Source: DATAXS01 sp036266715 (GTDB lineage: Bacteria; Patescibacteriota; Minisyncoccia; UBA6257; 2-01-FULL-56-20). From it: a stretch of DNA of 6,731 nucleotides. Where the stretch lies: positions 1 through 6,731 of the forward strand of contig DATAXS010000021.1 in the NCBI GenBank assembly GCA_036266715.1, in the 5' to 3' direction. Positions 1 to 4,491 of this stretch are shown here, in pieces. A program made the position numbers and the translations under genes. The first letter of the stretch is position 1, and each line of letters begins with the position of its first letter. The notes below the pieces were generated by a model, which was not told the DNA's origin, ran no database searches, and saw nothing but the letters and a program-made list of their open reading frames with translations.

Positions 1-75
1 CCAAGAAGAAGATCAAATGCAAGCAACATTTAATAAAATTTTAACATACCGCCTGCGGCGATCGCCGCGCCGGGC
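1..75. other. window edge, downstream of valS; no gene assigned
   Basis: No gene can be supported in these 75 bases. The left half is AT-rich. The right half holds a perfect 14-bp palindrome (55-68, centred on GATC), which on the valS transcript lies a few bases after the stop codon. It could fold as a 5-bp stem with a GATC loop, but no clean U-run follows, so I do not call a terminator. A minus-strand ATG at 29 opens a frame running off the edge (MLLAFDLLL...) without a ribosome site. Plus-strand frame 3 is open from the edge to a TAA. Neither can be judged from so little sequence. Confidence 0.4.
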
Positions 76-2292
76 TTACCAGGCCTCTACCATAAGCATC
101 TTGCCCGGGCGGAAGATGCCGTAGACCTCCTCGGTCACAAAAGGCATAAAGGGGTGGAGCATTTTGAGCGAGTCCAAAAGCAGTGATTCCAAAAGTGCGT
201 AGGACGCGGACTTTTCTGCGGGCGTTCCGTCGCGGAGCGCGGCCTTTTGTTCTTCCACGATCTTATCCGCGAGCGTGTGCCAGATGTAGTGATAGAGCTT
301 TTCCGCGGCGAGGTGGAATTCAAACGCCTCAAGATGCGCCGACACTTCTTTTTTGAGTGCGGCGAGCTCTTTTACTTCTGCGCGGCCCGAAAAGTCGGGA
401 CGCGGCGAGGTATCACCACCGCCGGCCGCCGGTTTGTTCATTTGGATGAACCGGGCGATGTTCCAGATCTTTGTGGAGAAATTCCGGTAGCCTTTTACGC
501 GCTGTTCATCAAACTTCACGTCGTTGCCCGGTGCGGCGCCCACAATGAGCCCCATGCGCAAGGCGTCGGCCCCATAGGTATCCGCGAGCTCCAAAGGATC
601 AATGCCGTTCCCGAGCGACTTGCTGAACTTTTGTCCTTTTGCATCGCGCACGATGCCGTGGATGAGCACGGTGCGGAAAGGGACGCTGTCCAGAAGCACA
701 CCGCTCATTAATATCATCCGCGCCACCCATAAAAACAGAATTTCGTAACCCGGCGCCATGAGCGTGTTGGGGAAATACGTGGCAAGGTCCGGCGAATTTT
801 TTTCCGGCCAGCCGAGCGTGCTGAACGGCCAGAGCGCGGAAGAGAACCAGGTGTCCAGCGTGTCGGGGTCCTGTTCCCATCCTTCGGCCCCGGCCGGCGG
901 CGCGCCCACCGAAACTTGCTCGCCCTTGTACCACACGGGCACGCGGTGCCCGAACCATATCTGGCGCGAAATGCACCAGTCGCGCAGATTATCAATCCAG
1001 TGGAAATATATTTTTTCAAACCGTTCGGGCCCGATGCGCACGCGGCCGCTTGCAACGGCGTCGCGCATGAGCTGTTTCAACGTAGTGCGCCGCAGGAACC
1101 CGCGCTTAAAGGGCTTGTTGACCGCCACGAACCATTGCAGTTTGGGCAGCGGTTCAATAATGCCGCCCGTGCGCTCTGCCACGGAAACGTTCTGCACCAC
1201 TTCCTCTTCTTTCTCTATTAATCCCTGCTTGCGCAGTTCTTCCGCCACCCACTCGCGCGCTTCCTCTGTTTTCTTGCCGTTCACGGGGCCGGGCACCGTC
1301 ATCTTCCCGTACTCGTTGATGACCTGCACGTGCGGCAGGCCGTGCCGTTCCGCGATCTCCCAGTCCGTCATGCTGTGCGCGGGCGTCACGCCCACCGCCC
1401 CCGTGCCGAACGCGGGGTCCACCGATTCGTCCGCGACCACCTTTATGTGCAACGGCGCGCCGCAAAAAGGAACATCATATTCTTTGCCGACAAACTTGCG
1501 GTAGCGCTCGTCCGTGGGATGCACGGCAACCGCCGTGTCGCCGAACTTGGTTTCCAGTCGCGTGGTGGCGACGGGAATAGGGAAGAGTTCGCCATTCGCC
1601 AAACGGCCATAGCGGAACGTGTAGAGCTTTGCCCGGCGCTCTTCGTGCTGGACCTCGTCGTCCGAAATAACGGTCTGACCCTTGGGATCCCAGTTCACAA
1701 TTCGGTTGCCGCGGTAGATAAGACCAAGGTCGTACATGGTTTGGAACGCGGTGCGCACGCCCTGCGAGCGCTTTTCGTCCAGCGTGTACGCCTCGCGGCT
1801 CCAATCAAGGGAAGCGCCCATCCGTTTTATCTGCCGGACGATGGTGTCGTGGCTCGCCTTTGCAAATTTGTTCACGTGGCGCAGGAATTCCTCGCGGCCA
1901 AGGTCGTGCCGCGATTTCTTTTCTGTTTTCGCTAAATCTTTTTCCACTTTTGATTGTGTGGCGATGGCGGCGTGGTCCGTGCCCGGCACCCACAGCGTGC
2001 GGCGTCCCTGCATCCGCGCAAAGCGCACGGCAATGTCCTGGAGCGCGTCCTCAAACGCGTGGCCGATGTGCAACACACCCGTCACGTTCGGCGGCGGCAA
2101 TACCATAGAGAAGGGTTCGGCGTCCCGCGCCGTCACGCCCTCGCGCACGCACGCGTCCGGGTTGAAGAAGCCGGAATCCTCCCACTTCTTATATATGCAG
2201 GCTTCAACGCTCTTGATGTCGTACCGGGGTTCCATTTGGCCCGGTGCGGCGGGGGTGGGGGACTTTTCGCGCGGGCGCGGTTCTGCAGCCAT
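76..2292 (-). CDS. valS: valyl-tRNA synthetase, short form (738 aa)
   Basis: Cytoplasmic class Ia synthetase that charges tRNA-Val with valine and edits misactivated threonine. Visible landmarks: PPPNVTGVLHIGH with the HIGH signature at residues 75-78; the CP1 editing domain with VATTRLET (241-248) and GTGAVGVTPAH (296-306); HWIDNLRDWCISRQIWFGH (431-449); the DTWFSSALWPFSTLGWP block (480-496); and a KFSKS version of KMSKS at 555-559. The anticodon-binding helical domain starts near 600, and the protein stops at MLMVEAW, immediately followed by TAA. Bacterial ValRS usually has 850-950 residues and ends in a coiled-coil tRNA-binding arm. Here that arm and the end of the anticodon domain are absent, and I see no continuation downstream. 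The first 19 residues are a Pro/Ala/Arg-rich extension; Met20 (MEPRYD) is where the family normally begins. I keep the upstream ATG because neither start has a Shine-Dalgarno and a -10 lies just 9 nt before it. Confidence 0.96.
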   Translation of the reverse strand: MAAEPRPREKSPTPAAPGQMEPRYDIKSVEACIYKKWEDSGFFNPDACVREGVTARDAEPFSMVLPPPNVTGVLHIGHAFEDALQDIAVRFARMQGRRTLWVPGTDHAAIATQSKVEKDLAKTEKKSRHDLGREEFLRHVNKFAKASHDTIVRQIKRMGASLDWSREAYTLDEKRSQGVRTAFQTMYDLGLIYRGNRIVNWDPKGQTVISDDEVQHEERRAKLYTFRYGRLANGELFPIPVATTRLETKFGDTAVAVHPTDERYRKFVGKEYDVPFCGAPLHIKVVADESVDPAFGTGAVGVTPAHSMTDWEIAERHGLPHVQVINEYGKMTVPGPVNGKKTEEAREWVAEELRKQGLIEKEEEVVQNVSVAERTGGIIEPLPKLQWFVAVNKPFKRGFLRRTTLKQLMRDAVASGRVRIGPERFEKIYFHWIDNLRDWCISRQIWFGHRVPVWYKGEQVSVGAPPAGAEGWEQDPDTLDTWFSSALWPFSTLGWPEKNSPDLATYFPNTLMAPGYEILFLWVARMILMSGVLLDSVPFRTVLIHGIVRDAKGQKFSKSLGNGIDPLELADTYGADALRMGLIVGAAPGNDVKFDEQRVKGYRNFSTKIWNIARFIQMNKPAAGGGDTSPRPDFSGRAEVKELAALKKEVSAHLEAFEFHLAAEKLYHYIWHTLADKIVEEQKAALRDGTPAEKSASYALLESLLLDSLKMLHPFMPFVTEEVYGIFRPGKMLMVEAW

Positions 2293-2301
2293 AATATATG
2301 G

Positions 2302-2307
2302 ATTGTA
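2302..2307 (-). promoter_or_regulatory. candidate valS -10 element
   Basis: Read on the minus strand this is TACAAT, a 5/6 match to the sigma70 -10. It lies 9 nt before the valS ATG, so transcription would start only a few nucleotides ahead of the start codon. That fits the lack of any Shine-Dalgarno there. No convincing -35 is visible 16-18 bp upstream; the best hexamer is TGAAAA. This is a candidate only. Confidence 0.35.
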
Positions 2308-2386
2308 GCGGATTTTAAGGATTTTTTCATCTTCATTTGCGGCCGCCCCCGCCCCACCAAAACATTAAAAAATTCTAAAACAAAAC

Positions 2387-2420
2387 TTGTAAACGGTTTC
2401 CACTTTGGTACTGTTTACAA
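2387..2420 (+). promoter_or_regulatory. 11-bp inverted repeat abutting a start codon, possible operator/promoter
   Basis: TTGTAAACGGT (2387-2397) and ACTGTTTACAA (2410-2420) are inverted repeats with one mismatch, separated by 12 nt. The right arm ends exactly at the ATG of the coiled-coil gene. The same stretch holds a possible promoter: TTGTAA (2387-2392), a 16-bp spacer, then TACTGT (2409-2414) preceded by TGG, an extended -10. The hexamer ends 6 nt before the ATG, which would give a leaderless mRNA. The repeat could be an operator across this promoter, or an RNA hairpin if transcription starts further upstream. The repeat is certain; its role is inferred. Confidence 0.45.
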
Positions 2421-2732
2421 ATGCCCAAAGCGCGGTCAAAAAATTTTGAGGTGGCAGTTTTTGAACAGTTCAAGTTGATAGATGAGCGGTTCGGCCGCAT
2501 GGAGGAACGATTCGCCAAGTTTGAATATAGGCTCGGCCAACTGGACGAGCGCATGGACCGCTTGGAAGAAAACCAACGTAAACTGGGCGTTGGCTTTGAG
2601 GACCTCAACGACAGATTCACTCTTTTGCTTGAGGGATATAACGTGTTGGACGCAAAGGTGGACCGGATGTACGGGGAGTTCCGTGATTTCCGCGAGGAGG
2701 TGAACGAAAAGTTTGCAGTGGGGCGCGCGTAG
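2421..2732 (+). CDS. small coiled-coil protein, function unknown (103 aa)
   Basis: I do not recognise a family. After a short basic N-terminus (MPKARSK), almost the whole chain is a charged amphipathic helix. Related units IDERFGRMEERF, FEYRLGQLDERMDRLEENQ and FEDLNDRFTLL lie at about residues 20-67, followed by VLDAKVDRMYGEFRDFREEVNEKF at about 75-98. Hydrophobic residues recur at heptad-like spacing, so an extended or oligomeric coiled coil is likely. There is no signal peptide or membrane segment, so it should be cytosolic. There is no Shine-Dalgarno. The ATG directly follows the right arm of an inverted repeat and sits 6 nt after a possible extended -10, suggesting leaderless expression. 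It is divergent from valS. Strong codon periodicity and the absence of a better frame support it as real. Similar small coiled-coil genes occur as scaffolds, appendages of mobile elements, or SlyX-like proteins, but nothing here decides between these. Confidence 0.75.
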   Translation: MPKARSKNFEVAVFEQFKLIDERFGRMEERFAKFEYRLGQLDERMDRLEENQRKLGVGFEDLNDRFTLLLEGYNVLDAKVDRMYGEFRDFREEVNEKFAVGRA

Positions 2733-2785
2733 GCGCCGCGGCAAGCTGCCACCCATTCAGCGAACCAAACTCTCCCGTAGTGGCG

Positions 2786-2813
2786 TATAATAGGCAAGCT
2801 ACAAAAAGGTCGC
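2786..2813 (+). promoter_or_regulatory. TATAAT and AAAGGTCGC leader element of the Gly/Cys-rich membrane protein gene
   Basis: A perfect TATAAT (2786-2791) is followed after 13 nt by AAAGGTCGC (2805-2813), and then after 24 nt by the ATG at 2838. No clear -35 is present. The same arrangement (TATAAT, 14 nt, AAAGGTCGC, 21 nt, ATGG) occurs on the opposite strand before the 29-residue Cys-rich gene. There is no Shine-Dalgarno close to the start codon. The shared 9-mer would lie in the 5' untranslated leader, near +7 to +16. Confidence 0.5.
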
Positions 2814-2837
2814 CAATTTATCATACTTACTTATCTT

Positions 2838-3293
2838 ATGGCTGCAGATGATCAAAAGGATGGTCAGAAGGGTGATGGCATGAACATGAAAGGGAAGATG
2901 TGCCCGTGCGGATGCTGGAACTGCGGATGCCAGAACGGCGGCGGACCGGGATACGGATGGCACCGCGGCGGATGGGGCGGCGGATGGGGCGGCGGATTCT
3001 GGGTGATCCGCATCGTGGTCGCACTCCTCGTGCTCGCGGTCGTGTTCTGGATCGGTGTGCGCGTGGGCGAATTCCGTGGTAACGGTTTTGGCGAGCGCTC
3101 GATGCGCTCCGGTTACGGCACAATGTATCCCGGCGGCATGATGGGCGGCGGCTACGGCAGGACCGGCTATGGCGCTAGTGGCACCGGCGGCAGCGGCGTC
3201 ACGCACGGCGTGCTCCCTCCAACCCCCGTGAACGGCGCGGCGGGCAGCGGTTCGGGCGCAAGCGGCGCAGCGGCGACGTCCACGTTGCAGTAA
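2838..3293 (+). CDS. Gly-rich single-span membrane protein with CxCxCxxCxC cluster (151 aa)
   Basis: No family recognised. Domains in order: a charged, lysine-rich N-terminus (1-20); a dense cysteine cluster CPCGCWNCGC at 22-31, well suited to binding zinc, copper or an iron-sulphur centre; a Gly/Trp-rich stretch GWHRGGWGGGWGGGF (40-54); one hydrophobic helix at about 56-76 (VIRIVVALLVLAVVFWIGVRV); then a Gly/Tyr/Met-rich tail with MYPGGMMGGGYGRTGYG, ending in a Gly/Ala/Ser low-complexity region. No cleavable signal is obvious. Arginines after the helix (R75, R80, R87, R90) hint that the C-terminus is inside, but the Gly-rich composition makes topology uncertain. It is monocistronic, has a TATAAT leader shared with the Cys-rich peptide gene it faces, and ends in a bidirectional terminator. 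Its frame has very biased Gly codons and no competing gene. A metal-related or envelope role is a guess. Confidence 0.8.
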   Translation: MAADDQKDGQKGDGMNMKGKMCPCGCWNCGCQNGGGPGYGWHRGGWGGGWGGGFWVIRIVVALLVLAVVFWIGVRVGEFRGNGFGERSMRSGYGTMYPGGMMGGGYGRTGYGASGTGGSGVTHGVLPPTPVNGAAGSGSGASGAAATSTLQ

Positions 3294-3334
3294 ATTCATC
3301 CCGCGACGAAAGAGTTCGGCGATGAGCAGAAAAT

Positions 3335-3370
3335 AAAAAGGCCCGAGGCGCAATGCCCCGGGTCTTTTTT
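3335..3370. terminator. bidirectional intrinsic terminator between convergent Cys-rich genes
   Basis: GGCCCGAGGC (3340-3349) and GCCCCGGGTC (3355-3364) form a 10-position stem with one A-C mismatch and one G-U pair around a GCAAT loop. TTTTTT (3365-3370) follows. On the minus strand the same stem is followed by TTTTT then ATTTT. It sits between the stop of the plus-strand gene (3293) and that of the minus-strand gene (3401), so it can end both transcripts. Confidence 0.88.
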
Positions 3371-3400
3371 GCGGTTCGCGCATTCGCGCGCCGTGCAGCT

Positions 3401-3490
3401 CTACTTCTTACCCACCTGGCAACCGCAGCTGCAGGTGCCATCCGGCTTGGTGTGCACGTGGGTGCACTTTGAACAGGTCACTTCTGCCAT
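3401..3490 (-). CDS. 29-residue Cys-rich peptide, putative metal-binding
   Basis: A complete small frame read from ATG (3490) to TAG: MAEVTCSKCTHVHTK then PDGTCSCGCQVGKK. It has five cysteines (6, 9, 20, 22, 24) and two histidines (11, 13). CxxC followed by CxCxC gives enough ligands for one zinc or copper ion in a zinc-ribbon or mini-metallothionein-like fold. The PDGTC turn between the two groups is typical of compact metal knuckles. No signal or membrane segment is present, so it should be cytosolic. Support for a real gene: the dense ligand pattern, a terminator just past the stop, and a TATAAT/AAAGGTCGC leader matching that of the facing Cys-rich membrane protein gene. Against: its length and the lack of a near Shine-Dalgarno (AGGA lies about 17 nt away). 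I know no named family for certain. Confidence 0.68.
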   Translation of the reverse strand: MAEVTCSKCTHVHTKPDGTCSCGCQVGKK

Positions 3491-3511
3491 GGTTATAATG
3501 TTTGGTTTCCT

Positions 3512-3540
3512 GCGACCTTTATCCCGTTTCCTTTATTATA
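3512..3540 (-). promoter_or_regulatory. TATAAT and AAAGGTCGC leader element of the Cys-rich peptide gene
   Basis: On the minus strand a perfect TATAAT (3540-3535) is followed after 14 nt by AAAGGTCGC (3520-3512) and after 21 nt by the ATG (3490). No good -35 is visible. The layout nearly duplicates that ahead of the gene at 2838, including an A/T just before the 9-mer and ATGG at the start codon. Confidence 0.48.
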
Positions 3541-3597
3541 CTCCTCGCGTCAAGCCCGGCGTCCGCACCCGCCGGTTCCCGTGGCGCGCGAGCCGGA

Positions 3598-3674
3598 TTG
3601 CAAAATTCTTTTCCCTGAGGTATTAAGAATAGAGATAGACGGTTCTTATGAGCCGAATCCTTGTAATATGGAGG
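3598..3674 (+). promoter_or_regulatory. candidate promoter and strong ribosome site for the gene at 3681
   Basis: TTGCAA (3598-3603), a 17-bp spacer and TATTAA (3621-3626) make a moderate sigma70 promoter, 4/6 matches in each hexamer. GGAGG at 3670-3674 lies 6 nt before the ATG at 3681. It is the only textbook Shine-Dalgarno in the window, and it decides the start: the upstream in-frame ATG at 3648 has no comparable site. Confidence 0.5.
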
Positions 3675-3680
3675 CAGACG

Positions 3681-4133
3681 ATGTGCCAAGTGTCCCAAGA
3701 AGGAATCAAAAGCCGTCCCGCGGAAGTGGCCGATTCTCTTACGCTCAGGCGCCTGAAGACCGGCTCGATGGGCTTCGTCGATGGCACGGGCATGCTCGTG
3801 TGTCTTATGCCCGGAAGCTTGCTTGAAGTCAGGCAGGTTCCGGGAGAAGATCAGTGCACCGGCATAACCGAAGGGATGCAGATGCACTTCCTGAATCGGA
3901 AGCTTTTTCAGAAGCGGCCGCTCGGGTACCGCGATGTCTTGGAGTTTTGCGAACCGAAACCCAATCCCTCCTGGCCCTCGTTCCTTCTTCAGGAGCTCGC
4001 CGAAGGCCTCGCGGTCTACGTCGTTTCGGTGCCGAAGGGAGTCGCCACCAAGAAGGCAAAGGCGCCGGCTGTGCGCAGAGCTCCGATCGCGCACGAGGAG
4101 CATGCGGAGAAGCTGGAACTCATCCTCGCCTAG
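3681..4133 (+). CDS. orphan soluble protein, function unknown (150 aa)
   Basis: I do not recognise this protein. It begins MCQVSQEGIKSRPAEVADSL, read from the ATG with GGAGG 6 nt upstream; an in-frame ATG 33 nt earlier would add MSRILVIWRQT but overlaps that ribosome site. The middle has beta-like stretches: LRRLKTGSMGFVDGTGMLVCLM (about 22-43), SLLEVRQVPG (about 46-55), and YRDVLEFCEPKPN (about 83-95). A helix-like SFLLQELAEGLAVYVVSVPKG (about 100-120) follows, then a Lys/Ala/Arg-rich tail and EEHAEKLELILA. There are no membrane segments and no signal peptide. Scattered cysteines form no metal motif. It is a stand-alone unit with its own candidate promoter and a strong terminator 27 nt past the stop. 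Good expression signals argue for a real, possibly abundant protein. A long minus-strand frame across it is a shadow. Confidence 0.78.
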   Translation: MCQVSQEGIKSRPAEVADSLTLRRLKTGSMGFVDGTGMLVCLMPGSLLEVRQVPGEDQCTGITEGMQMHFLNRKLFQKRPLGYRDVLEFCEPKPNPSWPSFLLQELAEGLAVYVVSVPKGVATKKAKAPAVRRAPIAHEEHAEKLELILA

Positions 4134-4159
4134 CACATTCCGGTCTGCGTCCGGCCAAC

Positions 4160-4202
4160 CGGCCCGTCCCCCATTTTCACAAGGGGAGCGGGCCGATTTT
4201 TT
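4160..4202 (+). terminator. strong intrinsic terminator after the orphan gene
   Basis: CGGCCCG-TCCCC (4160-4171) pairs with GGGGA-G-CGGGCCG (4183-4195): twelve base pairs interrupted by a single bulged G (4188) around an 11-nt loop. A and six T (4197-4202) follow. It starts 27 nt after the stop codon at 4133. Confidence 0.93.
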
Positions 4203-4226
4203 AGATAGTTTTAATGCCGGAAAGTT

Positions 4227-4232
4227 TATGAT
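4227..4232 (+). promoter_or_regulatory. candidate -10 for the tRNA-like gene
   Basis: TATGAT lies 15 nt before the mature 5' end of the tRNA-like gene, giving a predicted start around 4239 and a short precursor leader. The preceding terminator shows that this gene needs its own promoter, but no good -35 is seen. Confidence 0.3.
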
Positions 4233-4247
4233 GCATCGGTCAGTGTA

Positions 4248-4319
4248 GGGCCGCTGGTGAAAAGGCATCACGCTCAGCCTGCTATCTGGGAGTTCGGAGT
4301 TCGAATCTCCGGCGGTCCG
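4248..4319 (+). tRNA. tRNA-like gene with abnormal anticodon arm (Ala/Ser identity unclear)
   Basis: Acceptor GGGCCGC (4248-4254) pairs with GCGGTCC (4312-4318), with G3:U70. The D arm is GTGA, AAAGGCA loop, TCAC (4257-4271). The T arm is CGGAG, TTCGAAT, CTCCG (4295-4311). The discriminator is G4319, and CCA is not encoded. The anticodon region is odd. The only good stem is CTCAG/CTGGG (4273-4277, 4286-4290), giving an 8-nt loop CCTGCTAT and a 4-nt variable loop. By standard numbering the anticodon would be TGC (Ala, fitting G3:U70), but position 33 is C and the stem then mispairs. Taking the T as U33 gives GCT (Ser) with A37, and G73 would suit Ser, but the long Ser variable arm is missing. 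It may be a divergent functional tRNA, a decayed or wrongly sequenced tRNA (one missing G would restore a 7-nt loop), or a tRNA mimic. The tRNA fold is solid; the decoding assignment is not. Confidence 0.72.
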
Positions 4320-4381
4320 CATTGACCAAGCTTGACACGGAGCGATATCGGAGTATACTTATCGCACAGGTAGCAGGCTGG
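4274..4381. repeat. interrupted inverted repeat linking the tRNA-like anticodon arm and the small RNA
   Basis: The arms are 4275-4284 (CAGCCTGCTA) and 4371-4380 (TAGCAGGCTG), a perfect 10-bp inverted repeat separated by 86 nt. With G-U pairs it extends to 4274-4288 and 4367-4381. The intervening DNA holds the T arm and 3' acceptor strand of the tRNA-like gene plus the small RNA promoter. Confidence 0.85.
4332..4359 (+). promoter_or_regulatory. sigma70 promoter of the predicted small RNA
   Basis: A perfect TTGACA (4332-4337), a 16-bp spacer and TATACT (4354-4359, 5/6) make the best promoter in the window. It starts 13 nt after the tRNA-like gene. Transcription should begin near A4366 or A4368. 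There is no protein-coding gene downstream on this strand before an intrinsic terminator. Confidence 0.7.
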
Positions 4382-4450
4382 CTGGAGTGATGCTCCAAAA
4401 GCGAACTTCAGGAATCCGCAAAACCACCCCGCAAGGGGTGGTTTTGTTTT
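4366..4450 (+). ncRNA. predicted ~85-nt small RNA complementary to the tRNA-like anticodon arm
   Basis: The RNA is bounded by a strong promoter (4332-4359) and an intrinsic terminator (4420-4450). Its 5' end contains TAGCAGGCTG (4371-4380), the exact reverse complement of CAGCCTGCTA (4275-4284) in the tRNA-like gene just upstream. Allowing G-U, 4367-4381 pairs without a break with 4274-4288: 15 pairs, two of them wobbles. That covers almost the whole anticodon arm. Next comes a small hairpin GGAG-TGATG-CTCC (4384-4396), then a linker, then the terminator stem. A 21-codon frame (4390-4455) exists but runs through the terminator. Both RNAs lie on the same strand, so this would be a trans-type pairing, or a fold-back if one transcript carried both. 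Promoter, terminator and complementarity are seen; expression and function are inferred. Confidence 0.6.
4420..4450 (+). terminator. intrinsic terminator of the small RNA
   Basis: AAAACCACCCC (4420-4430), a GCAA loop, and GGGGTGGTTTT (4435-4445) form a perfect 11-bp stem, followed by GTTTTG. On the minus strand the stem follows pspC by about 45 nt and has only a four-T tail, so it can serve that operon at best weakly. Confidence 0.92.
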
Positions 4451-4491
4451 GTTGAACGTTTTTTGGCGGCCCCTTATTTTATTTTCTCCTA

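Noticed and set aside
55..68. 14-bp palindrome GCGGCGATCGCCGC as a valS terminator or HIP1-type repeat
   Set aside because: No U-run follows on either strand, and a single occurrence of GCGATCGC in GC-rich DNA is not evidence of a repeat family.
758..1504. 248-codon plus-strand open frame (and overlapping frames at 247-711, 1330-1935, 1736-2308, 1954-2478)
   Set aside because: They lie antisense to valS, which has all family motifs. GC-rich coding DNA commonly opens such shadow frames, and the translations show no motifs.
3519..4322. 267-codon minus-strand open frame
   Set aside because: It runs antisense through the orphan gene, its terminator and the tRNA-like gene, and its N-terminus is a translation of the tRNA complement. 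No ribosome site.
4248..4450. tmRNA or split-tRNA interpretation of the tRNA-like gene plus small RNA
   Set aside because: The tRNA-like gene has a normal D arm with GG and closes its own acceptor stem within 72 nt. No tag reading frame or pseudoknots are visible.
4390..4455. 21-codon plus-strand frame (MLQKRTSGIRKTTPQGVVLFC)
   Set aside because: It reads through the terminator stem, and its GGAG is only 2 nt from the ATG, too close for normal initiation. The region is better explained as a non-coding RNA, though a tiny peptide cannot be fully excluded.
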